Part shown: positions 1 through 8,340 of the stretch, one piece after another
Layout: the number at the start of each line of letters is the position of its first letter
How positions within the stretch are numbered: position 1 is the first letter of the stretch
Assembly (NCBI RefSeq): GCF_004761975.1
Contig: NZ_RQII01000026.1
Location: forward strand, 1-64,000
Reading direction: 5' to 3'
Origin: Planococcus koreensis
GTDB taxonomy: Bacteria; Bacillota; Bacilli; Bacillales_A; Planococcaceae
Length of the DNA stretch: 64,000 bases
Made by a program: the position numbers and the translations under genes
Notes under the pieces: generated by a model
Databases searched by the model: none
Seen by the model: only the letters and a program-made list of their open reading frames with translations
What the model was told of the DNA's origin: nothing

Positions 1-18
1 TTGAAAACCTAGTTGCAC

Positions 19-50
19 AAAAGAAGCGCGCCCTCCAGGCGCGCGATTAA
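19..50 (-). terminator. Rho-independent terminator of the PBP-like gene
   Basis: A GC-rich hairpin, GCGCGCC paired with GGCGCGC around a 5-nt loop, lies just past the stop codon of the leftward gene at 59. On the minus strand it is followed by TTCTTTTG, a fair T-run. Confidence 0.7.
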
Positions 51-58
51 AACGGACA

Positions 59-1915
59 TCATTTATTGAAGATCTCTTCCACTTTCTGTGCTACAGCATC
101 TTCATTTTCAACATCTTCAACCAGCAGCGCGAGGACGTACGGCGGCTCTTCTGTCGGGTAGCCGATGAAGAGGCCGTTTTCGTTGCCTTGCGCTTTGATG
201 AGGCTGAGCGATCCGGTGAAGCCGTCGATCGATTCGCGCATTGCCGCTTCGAGCGGTTCGATGTTCGCTTCGCTGATGACGCTGTCGAGCCAGACTTTCG
301 GTGTTTCGCCTGCAAGGAGTGTCGGCTCATAGACCGAACCGCCGTTTTGGAACGCTGTATACAACGCTGCGAGATGCAGGATGTTTGCCTGCACCTGGCC
401 TGCAGCTCCTGGCGCACCGTTTTGGGACAGCGTCGACGGTGTCAATTCGATGGTGAACGGCATCGCTTCGCCGAAACCGAAATCTGCTAAGCGCTTGGCG
501 AATGCTTCGCTTCCTTGCGCCTGCAATTGCGAGTCGTACAGATTATTCGCAGTGGCTCCTATGGTTTTATTCGTTGCATCGGGCTCTACGGTTCCTGCTT
601 CAAGCCCGGCTGCAGCGACGAGCGGATTCAATGCCGCGCCGGGCGTATAGGCTGCGGCGAAGCGGTTGAAAAACACGAGGCGCGGATCATTTGCGAGCTC
701 GCGGTAGCGGCTCTGGGCGATATTCGGGATGAACAGATTTGGATTGAAGCCCGGAGAACTGACGAGCGCGAGCACTTCGCCGGTTTTCGGATCGATGGCT
801 GCGGCTGTACCGGATTTTCCGTCCATCGCGTTGTAAATACGCTTTTGCAGCTCGGCGTCGAGGCTCAGCTTCAAGGCTTCGCCTTGCGCTGCTTCCCGCT
901 CTGATGCGGTAACGGTTTCGCCGCTATTCGCTTTTTGGATCAGGATGCGCCCGGCCGTGACTCCGCGCAATTCGTCTTCGAAGCTTTCCTCCAAGCCGCG
1001 GCGGCCGATGACGTCATCAGTTTCGTAGCCCGTGCCTTTGCGCTCGGCCAATTGTTCCGCCGTAATCGGCCCGACAAAGCCGGAGATATGCGACAGCGGC
1101 TCGCCAAATGGATAGCTGCGCAAGGTCAGCTCATTGCGCACCGTGCCCGGAATGGCGAACAGCTGGTCCAGCACCGCCTGGTCTTCGCGAATATGGGCAA
1201 GCGGCACATAGAAATGCGGCTGCACCCAGCTTTTGCCGAGCTTGGTGGTGATTTCAGCCGGCGTGATATCGAGCAATGCGGCGACGTCAGCGATGCGCTT
1301 TTCATCGAACTTCTCAGGGATGACGCCCACTTCATAGCCGACCGCGTTGACGGCGATGCCTTTGCCGTTGCGGTCGACAATATCAGCCCGCGGCGCCAGT
1401 TCTTTCACCGCTGAGACCGTGTCGCCCCGCTCGAGCCCTGGCAAAATGAACGACGGATCCCATTCGACGAACCAATTGTCATTCTCGTACAGCAAGCTCA
1501 TCGTTTTCGTGAACTCGACCGGGCCGCCTGCGCTGTCCATCGCCAATTCCAGCTTGAAATCAGCCGGCAGCTCGCGGCTCCACTCGGCGTCTGACGCCGG
1601 TTCGCCAACGTTCACGGCAAGGTTCTGGATAGCCAGCTCGCGATGGAGCTCTTGCTGCCAATCGACAAAAAGCTCTTTGCCGAATGCCCCTTTCGTGCCT
1701 TCATTCAAATACGAATCGTACATCTGGACAAAATCCTTTTGCTGCCACAGCCCGATAAATTCTGTGAGCCGCGCTTGTGCAGCAATCTGCTCTTCTGAGA
1801 CCTGCACCGCTTCTTCTTCCGACTCCGCTTCCGGCGCAGGCTGCGGCTCGTCTTGGCAGGCGGACAGGATTAGGACGAATAAAAGTAAAATGATGGCTCT
1901 CATCTTTTTTTCCAT
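59..1915 (-). CDS. Catalytically dead PBP3-like lipoprotein (MecA_N / transpeptidase pseudoenzyme)
   Basis: A 618-residue lipoprotein with lipobox LSAC (Cys20), then a MecA_N-like domain (about 45-160), a PBP dimerisation region (about 175-330) and a transpeptidase-like domain (about 350-618). It aligns along its length with the PBP3 homologue at 8379-10385. Every penicillin-binding motif is lost. The SxxK box is AALN (427-430, bases 626-637), so the acylated serine and its lysine are both gone. The SxN box is ANN (456-458). The KTGT box is FTGS (566-569). Segments of about 30 and 16 residues near the last two boxes are also missing. The frame is intact and has a good ribosome site (AAAGGGGG, 7 nt before ATG), so it looks like a maintained pseudoenzyme rather than a decayed gene. 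A scaffold, regulatory or beta-lactam-decoy role is inference. Confidence 0.85.
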   Translation of the reverse strand: MEKKMRAIILLLFVLILSACQDEPQPAPEAESEEEAVQVSEEQIAAQARLTEFIGLWQQKDFVQMYDSYLNEGTKGAFGKELFVDWQQELHRELAIQNLAVNVGEPASDAEWSRELPADFKLELAMDSAGGPVEFTKTMSLLYENDNWFVEWDPSFILPGLERGDTVSAVKELAPRADIVDRNGKGIAVNAVGYEVGVIPEKFDEKRIADVAALLDITPAEITTKLGKSWVQPHFYVPLAHIREDQAVLDQLFAIPGTVRNELTLRSYPFGEPLSHISGFVGPITAEQLAERKGTGYETDDVIGRRGLEESFEDELRGVTAGRILIQKANSGETVTASEREAAQGEALKLSLDAELQKRIYNAMDGKSGTAAAIDPKTGEVLALVSSPGFNPNLFIPNIAQSRYRELANDPRLVFFNRFAAAYTPGAALNPLVAAAGLEAGTVEPDATNKTIGATANNLYDSQLQAQGSEAFAKRLADFGFGEAMPFTIELTPSTLSQNGAPGAAGQVQANILHLAALYTAFQNGGSVYEPTLLAGETPKVWLDSVISEANIEPLEAAMRESIDGFTGSLSLIKAQGNENGLFIGYPTEEPPYVLALLVEDVENEDAVAQKVEEIFNK

Positions 1916-2034
1916 ACCGGCACCCCCTTTCTTCTTAGTTTAACAGTTTTCTGAATAGTTTGAACTCGTAATTTAGGTTATCATGGAGGAAAGATCCAAT
2001 ACGCTCTAGTCTAAAACGAAAGGCGGTGCTGCGG

Positions 2035-2856
2035 ATGTTCGAGGAAATGAAATCACGGCATTTATTCGGCTGGATGTTGGGCGCGTCGATCGTGTCGATT
2101 TTCATCCTGCTGCAGGTCACACAAAACCCGCTTATCATCGACGTCGCGCTGCAGCTGGTGTTCTACGTCGTCGTGCCGGTGTGGTTTTTCAGCTACCACT
2201 TCAAAAAGCGCGGCGTGAAACTGCGCCAAATCGTGTTCTTCCGCGGCACTGCGCGCTGGCTGCTTCCTGTTTTCGGGCTTACCGCTCTGTCATTGGCGTT
2301 TTCCATCGGCATGATTTGGCTGCTCTTGCGCGCGCTCATGCCGATCGCCCCAGCCGCGGTCGATTTCGTGCTCACACCGCAGCCCCTTCCTGACGCATTA
2401 TGGTATTTGGTTGCGACCGGCTTTATTGTCGCCGTCATTGGGCCGATTGCGGAAGAGTTCGTATTTCGCGGACTCATCCTGAACCGGCTGATTTCGAAAT
2501 TCGGTTTCTGGAATGGACTCGGCTTGTCGAGTGCCATTTTCGGCATGTTCCATATCGACTTTTTCGGCGCATTCATGTTCGCGGTCGTCGCGTCGCTCTT
2601 GTATTTGAAAACCGGCAATTTGCTTATCCCGATTTTGCTGCACATCGTCAACAACACCGTTGCGGTTTACCAAAGCTTTGTCAATCCGTCTTTCCCGCAA
2701 TGGCTGATGGTGACGAGCATCAACGACCTTTACACCAAAAGCATGCCGAACCTCATCGTGCTGATTGCCAGCCTCGTGCTGCTGCTGTTTATCATCGCGC
2801 GGATGGCCAAGGGCTTGGAAGACCAGCTAAAAGAAGATCAGATTTTTTCGGAATAA
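2035..2856 (+). CDS. CPBP family intramembrane glutamic metalloprotease
   Basis: A multi-pass membrane protein of 273 residues with the CPBP (Abi/Rce1-type) motifs in order: EExxxR in EEFVFRGL, a second block FGMFHIDFF, and the third block HIVNNTVAVY. These supply the catalytic glutamates and the metal- or water-binding His and Asn. Members cleave prenylated or small peptide substrates in the membrane; the substrate here is unknown. I chose the ATG at 2035 because AAAGGCGG sits 8 nt upstream. A GTG at 2026 in the same frame would overlap that ribosome site. It is divergent from the PBP-like gene, with about 120 bp between them. Confidence 0.85.
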   Translation: MFEEMKSRHLFGWMLGASIVSIFILLQVTQNPLIIDVALQLVFYVVVPVWFFSYHFKKRGVKLRQIVFFRGTARWLLPVFGLTALSLAFSIGMIWLLLRALMPIAPAAVDFVLTPQPLPDALWYLVATGFIVAVIGPIAEEFVFRGLILNRLISKFGFWNGLGLSSAIFGMFHIDFFGAFMFAVVASLLYLKTGNLLIPILLHIVNNTVAVYQSFVNPSFPQWLMVTSINDLYTKSMPNLIVLIASLVLLLFIIARMAKGLEDQLKEDQIFSE

Positions 2857-2877
2857 ATTCTTGGGGAGGTGCAAGGC

Positions 2878-3183
2878 ATGAAAACCCATTTTCTGCCCAC
2901 GACGCTGCGCGGCCGGATTGGCACGCTGCTCGCGGCTTTGGCGCTGCTGGAATTTTTCGCTCTTTATTTTTTTGCTGAATTGTTCGATGTTATCCGTTCT
3001 GAACTGTTAATCACTGCCTTTGGTCTTGTGGCGATGGCCGCCGCTATCACAGGTGCAGTCATGGGCCTGCTCGCTATACGCAAAGACCGGGAGCGCTCCA
3101 TACTCGTCTATTTGTCCATCGCTTTAGGTGCCGTGGCCGCCGGCTTCGTGCTCGGCAACCTTGTCGGCATTCCGGGTATTTGA
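2878..3183 (+). CDS. Small membrane protein of unknown function
   Basis: A 101-residue protein with three hydrophobic stretches (about 12-38, 43-66 and 76-97) joined by short charged loops. I recognise no family. The start is the ATG at 2878, where GGGGAGG lies 8 nt upstream. It follows the CPBP protease by 21 bp on the same strand and is probably cotranscribed; a hairpin about 80 bp downstream would end the unit. Confidence 0.6.
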   Translation: MKTHFLPTTLRGRIGTLLAALALLEFFALYFFAELFDVIRSELLITAFGLVAMAAAITGAVMGLLAIRKDRERSILVYLSIALGAVAAGFVLGNLVGIPGI

Positions 3184-3221
3184 AGAAAAAATAAGCTTTT
3201 TCACAAAATCCTCAGATGAAT

Positions 3222-3243
3222 GCATTTCGCCTTGGCGAAATGC
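3222..3243. repeat. GCATTTCG hairpin repeat, copy 1
   Basis: GCATTTCGCC and GGCGAAATGC form a 10-bp stem with a 2-nt loop. Related copies are at 3497-3518, 26086-26108 and 62689-62710. Copies 1 and 2 are each followed by a CATAGAAgGAGCCGTTCG-type second hairpin and then a CTTGAACTTgg tail, so the composite module is repeated on both sides of the 21-bp array at 3347-3469. Confidence 0.75.
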
Positions 3244-3260
3244 GCCCTTTTCATAGAAGG

Positions 3261-3290
3261 AGCCGTTCGCCCCACAGCGAACGGCTTTTC
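3261..3290 (+). terminator. Probable terminator after the CPBP/membrane-protein pair
   Basis: AGCCGTTCGC pairs with GCGAACGGCT and is followed by TTTCC. It is the second part of the composite hairpin module that begins at 3222. Confidence 0.55.
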
Positions 3291-3346
3291 CATTTCAGCT
3301 CTTGAACTTGGATGGTGGCGCTCCACTTTTCAGCCTAATCCCACTA

Positions 3347-3469
3347 GTGCCGGTTAAATTTCAAACAGTTCATGTTAACATCTCGCTAGGTCATGTTGAA
3401 TCTCACAAACGTCATGTTAAATCACCGCTTCGTCATGTTAACGTCAAATTAATGCTTGTTAACGCGTAA
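3347..3469 (+). repeat. 21-bp GTTAAC array 1 (six units) with an HVN heptad frame
   Basis: GTTAA cores start at 3353, 3374, 3395, 3416, 3437 and 3458, exactly 21 bp apart; most units read TCATGTTAA. The leader ACTAGTGCCGGTTAA matches those of arrays 3, 5 and 6. From the GTG at 3347 to TAA at 3467 the frame is open for 40 codons. It begins MPVKFQT and then carries His-Val-Asn, His-Val-Glu or His-Val-Lys every seven residues. There is no clear ribosome site here. The stretch 3184-3586 holds only this array and its flanking hairpins. Confidence 0.9.
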
Positions 3470-3496
3470 GCCTTCCCCGTACACCCATAAACAGAT

Positions 3497-3518
3497 GCAT
3501 TTCTCCTCGGCGAAATGC
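3497..3518. repeat. GCATTTCG hairpin repeat, copy 2
   Basis: GCATTTCTCC and GGCGAAATGC; it matches copy 1 except for one stem position. It is followed, as in copy 1, by CCATAGAAaGAGCCGTTCG. Confidence 0.7.
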
Positions 3519-3532
3519 ACCTTCTCCATAGA

Positions 3533-3565
3533 AAGAGCCGTTCGCTGAGGCGAACGGCTCTTCCG
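3533..3565 (-). terminator. Terminator of the ABC exporter operon
   Basis: AAGAGCCGTTCGC pairs perfectly with GCGAACGGCTCTT, with loop TGAG, 24 bp beyond the stop codon at 3587. The T-run on the minus strand is weak (TTTCTATGG). Confidence 0.55.
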
Positions 3566-3586
3566 TTTATGCACTTGAACTTCCAC

Positions 3587-5446
3587 TCAGCTCGCTGCAG
3601 TCTTCGCGAACTGGCTATTGTAAAGGTCGGCGTAGAAGCCGTTGCGTTCGAGCAGCTCGCTGTGCGTGCCTTGTTCGATGACGCGGCCTTTGTCCATCAC
3701 GAGGATCAAGTCGGCTTCACGGATGGTCGACAGCCTGTGCGCGATGACGAAACTGGTTCGGCCTGTCATCAGCAAGTTCATCGCTTTCTGGATGAGGATC
3801 TCGGTCCGTGTGTCGACGCTCGACGTTGCTTCATCGAGTATCATGATCGGCGGGTCGGACAGGATGGCGCGCGCAATCGTCAACAGCTGCTTCTGGCCTT
3901 GCGAAATATTCGATGCTTCTTCGTTCAATATCGTGCCATAGCCGTCCGGCAGCGTGCGGATGAAATGGTCGGCGTGCGCCGCTGTTGCCGCTGCGACGAT
4001 TTCTTCTTCGGTCGCCCCGGTTTTGCCGTAGGCGATATTGTCTTTAATTGTGCCGTTGAACAGCCATGTATCCTGCAGCACCATGCCGAAGTTGCGGCGC
4101 AGTTCGCCGCGCGGCAAGTCGCGCGTGTCGATGCCGTCGATAGTGATGCGGCCGGCGTCCAATTCGTAAAAGCGCATCAAGAGATTGATGAGCGTCGTTT
4201 TGCCTGCCCCGGTCGGGCCGACGATGGCGACTGTCTGCCCCGGCCGGACTTGGATGTTCATGTCTTCGATCAACGGATTTTCGCCATAGCCGAAGTCGAC
4301 ATGCTCGAACGCGACTGCGCCTTTCGCACGTGTCAAAGATGCACCTTTCGCTTCCTGGCTTTGTTCCCGTTCATCCAGCAGCTCGAAGACGCGCTCTGCT
4401 GCAGCGACGGTCGACTGGATGATGTTTGCGATGTTCGCTGTCTGCGTCACCGGTTGGGTGAATTGCCGTGAATAAGTGATGAACGCCTGGATATCCCCGA
4501 TTGAGATGCGCCCTTGCGTCACCAGGATGCCGCCGGCAACGCTGATCAGCACATAACTGAAGTTGCCGATAAATTGCATAAGCGGCATGATGATGCCGGA
4601 CATGAACTGGGCTTTGCGCCCGGCTTCGTATAATTGTTCATTCGTTTCGTTGAATTTATGGATTGCTTTCTTTTCGTGTCCGAATGCTTTGACGACCGGG
4701 TGTCCGGTGTACATTTCTTCGATATGGCCGTTCAATTCACCGAGCGTGCGCTGCTGGTCGGCGAATTGCGTCTGCGAACGCTTGAGGATCGGCCGGATGA
4801 CGAACACCGACAGCATAAGGCTGGAAATCGCAATCGCGGTCAATATCGGGCTGATGATCAGCATCATCACTGTGATGCCGATGATTGTCACGAACGATGT
4901 GATAAACAGCGTCAAACTTTGCTGCAGCGTTGTGCCGATTGTATCGATATCGTTCGTCACGCGGCTCAGTGTTTCGCCTTTCGCCGTTTGGTCGAAATAA
5001 TTGAGCGGCAGCCGTTCGAGCTTGGCGCTGACGTCTTCGCGCAAATCGTAGACCGTGTCCTGCGCCACCGTCGACATCAGGTATTGCTGCAAGTACATGA
5101 ACGCGCTGCTGAAAACATACAGCCCCGCGAGCAGCAATAAAAGCTGGCCAATCGCGTCAAAGTCGATCGTTGCACCCGGTACACCGCGGATTTCACCATA
5201 TGCGCCTTCGAATAATTCCGTGATCGCCATCCCCATAATCATCGGGCCGATGATCGTAAACACCGTGCTGAGGATTGCCGCAACGAAGACCACCGTCAGA
5301 CGTGCGCGCCGCGGCTTCAAATACGCAAGCAGCCGCTTCAGCGTCGCTTTGAAATTCTTCGGCTTTTCGCCTGCCATCATCATGTTCGCACCGGGCGGCC
5401 CGAAGCCTGGCCCGCCGCGCTGAGGCCGTTTCTTGATGTCGCTCAT
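3587..5446 (-). CDS. ABC exporter subunit with the catalytically competent site (YfiC/BmrD-like)
   Basis: A 619-residue half-transporter: a cytosolic N-tail rich in Gly and Pro, a six-helix type 1 exporter domain (about 40-330) and a nucleotide-binding domain (about 355-605). Walker A is GPTGAGKT and Walker B is MILDEATS, keeping the catalytic Glu. The signature motif is the non-standard ISQGQ. It is the second gene of a pair and its start overlaps the stop of the upstream subunit. This arrangement is typical of heterodimeric multidrug or lipid exporters such as B. subtilis YfiBC and BmrCD; the substrate cannot be read from sequence. Confidence 0.9.
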   Translation of the reverse strand: MSDIKKRPQRGGPGFGPPGANMMMAGEKPKNFKATLKRLLAYLKPRRARLTVVFVAAILSTVFTIIGPMIMGMAITELFEGAYGEIRGVPGATIDFDAIGQLLLLLAGLYVFSSAFMYLQQYLMSTVAQDTVYDLREDVSAKLERLPLNYFDQTAKGETLSRVTNDIDTIGTTLQQSLTLFITSFVTIIGITVMMLIISPILTAIAISSLMLSVFVIRPILKRSQTQFADQQRTLGELNGHIEEMYTGHPVVKAFGHEKKAIHKFNETNEQLYEAGRKAQFMSGIIMPLMQFIGNFSYVLISVAGGILVTQGRISIGDIQAFITYSRQFTQPVTQTANIANIIQSTVAAAERVFELLDEREQSQEAKGASLTRAKGAVAFEHVDFGYGENPLIEDMNIQVRPGQTVAIVGPTGAGKTTLINLLMRFYELDAGRITIDGIDTRDLPRGELRRNFGMVLQDTWLFNGTIKDNIAYGKTGATEEEIVAAATAAHADHFIRTLPDGYGTILNEEASNISQGQKQLLTIARAILSDPPIMILDEATSSVDTRTEILIQKAMNLLMTGRTSFVIAHRLSTIREADLILVMDKGRVIEQGTHSELLERNGFYADLYNSQFAKTAAS

Positions 5447-7167
5447 GCGATCTCCTCCTCTGACAGCTGGGACTCGGCGATTTCCCTATAGACTTTATTG
5501 GTGCGCAAGAGTTCTTCGTGGGTTCCCATGCCGGCAATCCGCCCTTTTTCAAGGACGATGATGCGGTCGGCGTCCATCAGCGAACTGACGCGCTGGCCGA
5601 TGAGCAGCACGGTTGCCTCCCGGGTTTCTTTCTCGAGCGCAGCGCGCAATTTCGAATCGGTCTTGAAATCAAGCGCCGAGAAGCTGTCGTCGAAAATATA
5701 GAGATCGGGCTTGCGGATCAGCGCACGCGCAATGGCGAGGCGCTGCTTCTGCCCGCCGGACAGATTCGAGCCGCCTTGCTCGACGTACGTATCGTAGCCG
5801 TCTTCCATCGAGCGGATAAAGTCGTCCGCTTGTGCGATAGTTGCGGCGTGTTCGATTTCATACGGTTCCGCGTCTTGTTTGCCAAAACGGATATTGTCCG
5901 CTACAGTTCCGGAAAACAAAATTGATTTCTGCGGCACAAAGCCGATTTTCGAACGGATTTCATCTTGCGAAGCGTCGCGGATGTCGACGCCATTGACGCG
6001 GATCGATCCCGCCGATACTTCGTAGAAACGCGGAATCAAATTGATCAGCGTCGATTTGCCGGAACCGGTCCCGCCGATGATCGCCGTCGTCTCGCCGGCT
6101 TTTGCTCGGAACGTTATGTCCGACAGCACCGGCTCTTCCGCTCCCGGGTAGCTGAACGTCACGTGTTCGAACTCGAGCGTGCCGCGTTCGCGGTCGGCTG
6201 TTTGAGTGCCGAGGTCTTGGAACGCCGGACGCATTGCCAGCACTTCGTTGATGCGGTTCGCTGACACGGCTGCTCGCGGCACCATGATGAACATCATCGA
6301 CGCCATGACGAGCGCGAACATGATGAGCATGACGTATTGGATAAATGCCATCAAATCGCCGATTTGCATCGCGCCGTTATTGATGCGGATGCCGCCGAAC
6401 CAGATAATCGCGACGACAGTCAAATTCATGACCAGCATCATCACCGGCATCAGGAACGCCATGATTTTATTGACGCGGATTGAGACGTCCGTCAGTTCGC
6501 GGTTCGCCTTCTCAAGCCGGACCTGTTCCTGCGGTTCGCGCGTGAACGCCCGGATGACGCGGATGCCCGTCAAGTTTTCGCGCAGCACCAAATTCAGCCG
6601 GTCGAGCCGCTTCTGCACTTCCGTGAACAACGGAATGCCTTTTTTCAGGATGAATAAAATCGATACTACCAAGACCGGCATCGCGCCGATGATGACGAGC
6701 GACAACCGCGCGTCTTTCGAAATCGCCATGATGAGCCCGCCGACCAGCATGATCGGCGCACTGACGACCATGCGCAGCATCACCAAGACCACTTGCTGTA
6801 CTTGCGTGATGTCGTTCGTTGTCCGGGTGATGAGCGATGCAGTCCCTACTTCATCAAACTCCTGCAACGAAAACTGCTCGACGTGCGTGAACACTTGGCG
6901 CCGCACATCGCGCCCCATTCCCATTGCGGCTTTCGACGAGAAATAACTCGCCGCCACTGACGCCGCTGCGCCAAACGCCGAAACCGCCAGCATCCAGCCG
7001 CCGATCTGCCAGATATACGGCACATCGCCAAGCACAACGCCATTATCAATAATGTCGGCCATCAGCGTCGGCAAAAACAAATCCGCCATCGCTTGGATGA
7101 ACACCAGCAAAAACACCATTCCCACAAGCCATTTATAGACTTTTAAATTCCTCAGGATTTTCAGCAT
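5443..7167 (-). CDS. ABC exporter subunit with a degenerate ATP site (YfiB/BmrC-like)
   Basis: A 574-residue half-transporter: six-helix exporter domain (about 10-310), then a nucleotide-binding domain. Walker A is GGTGSGKS and the signature is the canonical LSGGQ. Walker B ends FDDSFSALD, so the catalytic Glu is Asp. The partner has Glu but a poor signature, so the dimer would have one consensus and one degenerate ATP site, as in TM287/288. An ATG six codons further upstream exists (7185); I prefer 7167 because AAGGGGG lies 8 nt before it. The stop overlaps the start of the next subunit. Confidence 0.9.
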   Translation of the reverse strand: MLKILRNLKVYKWLVGMVFLLVFIQAMADLFLPTLMADIIDNGVVLGDVPYIWQIGGWMLAVSAFGAAASVAASYFSSKAAMGMGRDVRRQVFTHVEQFSLQEFDEVGTASLITRTTNDITQVQQVVLVMLRMVVSAPIMLVGGLIMAISKDARLSLVIIGAMPVLVVSILFILKKGIPLFTEVQKRLDRLNLVLRENLTGIRVIRAFTREPQEQVRLEKANRELTDVSIRVNKIMAFLMPVMMLVMNLTVVAIIWFGGIRINNGAMQIGDLMAFIQYVMLIMFALVMASMMFIMVPRAAVSANRINEVLAMRPAFQDLGTQTADRERGTLEFEHVTFSYPGAEEPVLSDITFRAKAGETTAIIGGTGSGKSTLINLIPRFYEVSAGSIRVNGVDIRDASQDEIRSKIGFVPQKSILFSGTVADNIRFGKQDAEPYEIEHAATIAQADDFIRSMEDGYDTYVEQGGSNLSGGQKQRLAIARALIRKPDLYIFDDSFSALDFKTDSKLRAALEKETREATVLLIGQRVSSLMDADRIIVLEKGRIAGMGTHEELLRTNKVYREIAESQLSEEEIA

Positions 7168-7405
7168 ATCCGCCGCCCCCTTCATTTCTCCATTGCTGCA
7201 GCTCTAAAGCTCCATAAGGGTTTGCTTTTAAGCTACTGCTTTTTAAAGAAACTGTCAAAATGCAGGCACGCTTTTGCCCAAGAAAATCTGCGAATATTTT
7301 CCTTTGCAATATGGTGAGGCGGAATACGCTCTTTTAGATAGAAAGAGCCGCTTTTCCGTTTTTTCACTTGGACTGGGGTGTGGCTCAAAAGCTGTGAGTT
7401 TGCCA

Positions 7406-7504
7406 ATGCCTGTTAATTTTCGATTCATGCATGTTTTACTCCCAGCAATGCATGTTGAATCGCCGATACTTCATGGTAACGCGATTTGCCCAGCGGACTT
7501 TTGA
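7406..7504 (+). repeat. 21-bp GTTAAC array 2 (four units) with an HVN heptad frame
   Basis: Cores at 7412 (GTTAA), 7433 (GTTTT), 7454 (GTTGA) and 7475 (GGTAA) are exactly 21 bp apart; the units are more degenerate than in array 1. The heptad frame is open from ATG 7406 to TGA 7502, starting MPVNFRF and then MHVLLPA, MHVESPI, LHGNAIC. Upstream (about 7335-7375) is a degenerate copy of the ATAGAAAGAGCC...CACTTGGA module seen before array 1. Nothing else is recognisable between 7186 and 7601. Confidence 0.8.
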
Positions 7505-7601
7505 AAAGTCGCATGAATGATTCGTTTCAATGGATAGGCGGCTGGAGGTTTTATTGGTAAACTAAGGAATATGAGTCGAAAAAATAACCGGGGTGAATAG
7601 G

Positions 7602-8039
7602 ATGAAGTTTCACGTTTTGGGGGAGAATACGAAATTGGAGATTGATGTGCTGCAGCGGAATTATCCGGACAGCACGGATTTTTGGGATGCCAATTGGATC
7701 GCTTCGGTAATCCATCTGGAAATTCCCGGTTATATCGTGCATTTCGAAGCCGACTTGCGGACGGATGAACTGCGGGATTTTGTCGACGAGCTGCGCTCGA
7801 TGAACGAAAATCTCGGCGGCACCGCCATCTTGAAAAATCTGGACAGTTATATTTACCTCGAAGGCGCGATGGATTTGCGCGGCAAGATTTCCTGGAATAT
7901 CGAAACGTGCTATCCGGCTGGCATCGGCGCCGAGCTGACGTGTGATTTCGAATCAGACCAGACTTATTTGCGGATTTTGATCGATGAACTCGATCGGGTG
8001 CTGGAGGCGTTTCCGGTGCTTGGAAAAAATCCGAAATAA
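7602..8039 (+). CDS. WapI-like immunity protein (orphan)
   Basis: A 145-residue soluble acidic protein. The pattern of an N-terminal strand, then DxWDANWI at about 25-32, an alternating strand region, DELRDFVDELRSM, and a C-terminal DQTYLRILIDEL motif fits the family annotated as WapI-type immunity proteins, which neutralise CdiA/WapA-like toxin tips. This is recalled resemblance and not a search result. No toxin gene (Rhs, WapA or LXG) lies nearby, so if the call is right it is an orphan immunity gene. The start at 7602 has GGGGTGA 6 nt upstream. It is followed by a small membrane gene 30 bp downstream. Confidence 0.45.
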   Translation: MKFHVLGENTKLEIDVLQRNYPDSTDFWDANWIASVIHLEIPGYIVHFEADLRTDELRDFVDELRSMNENLGGTAILKNLDSYIYLEGAMDLRGKISWNIETCYPAGIGAELTCDFESDQTYLRILIDELDRVLEAFPVLGKNPK

Positions 8040-8069
8040 CAGCGTGCGCCGGATAGGAGCGGATGGTCC

Positions 8070-8330
8070 ATGAGAAAATCGACATTCATTAGCTTTATCG
8101 TTTTATTGATTTTGCTGAGCCTTTATTTCCTGGCTATCGATCCGCTGCTTGCAGACAATCGGTGGGCTGCGTTTTTCATTTACATGCTGATGTTTGCTGG
8201 CTTGAGCCTGCTAACGAAAAAATTGCATGGCTTCGCCAAATTGGACAAGCGCTTTGATGGACAAACTAGCGTCTGGCTGGTGGCCGGCGCCTTGCTGTTC
8301 TTCACCGTGTTCATATCCGCCTGGCAATAA
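8070..8330 (+). CDS. Small three-helix membrane protein
   Basis: An 86-residue protein with hydrophobic segments at about 6-24, 32-48 and 66-84, and a basic loop (KKLHGFAKLDKR) between the second and third. I recognise no family. It sits 30 bp after the WapI-like gene, on the same strand, and shares a strong bidirectional terminator with pbpC. The ribosome site (GGAG) is rather far from the ATG. Confidence 0.55.
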   Translation: MRKSTFISFIVLLILLSLYFLAIDPLLADNRWAAFFIYMLMFAGLSLLTKKLHGFAKLDKRFDGQTSVWLVAGALLFFTVFISAWQ

Positions 8331-8340
8331 ATCCACAAAA

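Noticed and set aside
59-1915. Sequencing or frameshift error in the PBP-like gene
   Set aside because: The three catalytic boxes are altered by separate in-frame substitutions and deletions while the rest aligns in one frame, so an error cannot explain it.
3347-3469. CRISPR array
   Set aside because: The 21-bp GTTAAC arrays have conserved cores of only about 9-10 bp and variable parts of about 11 bp, far too short for CRISPR repeats and spacers, and no cas gene is present.
3515-4471. Plus-strand frame of 318 codons
   Set aside because: Antisense to the ABC exporter subunit with Walker and signature motifs; no ribosome site and no recognisable protein.
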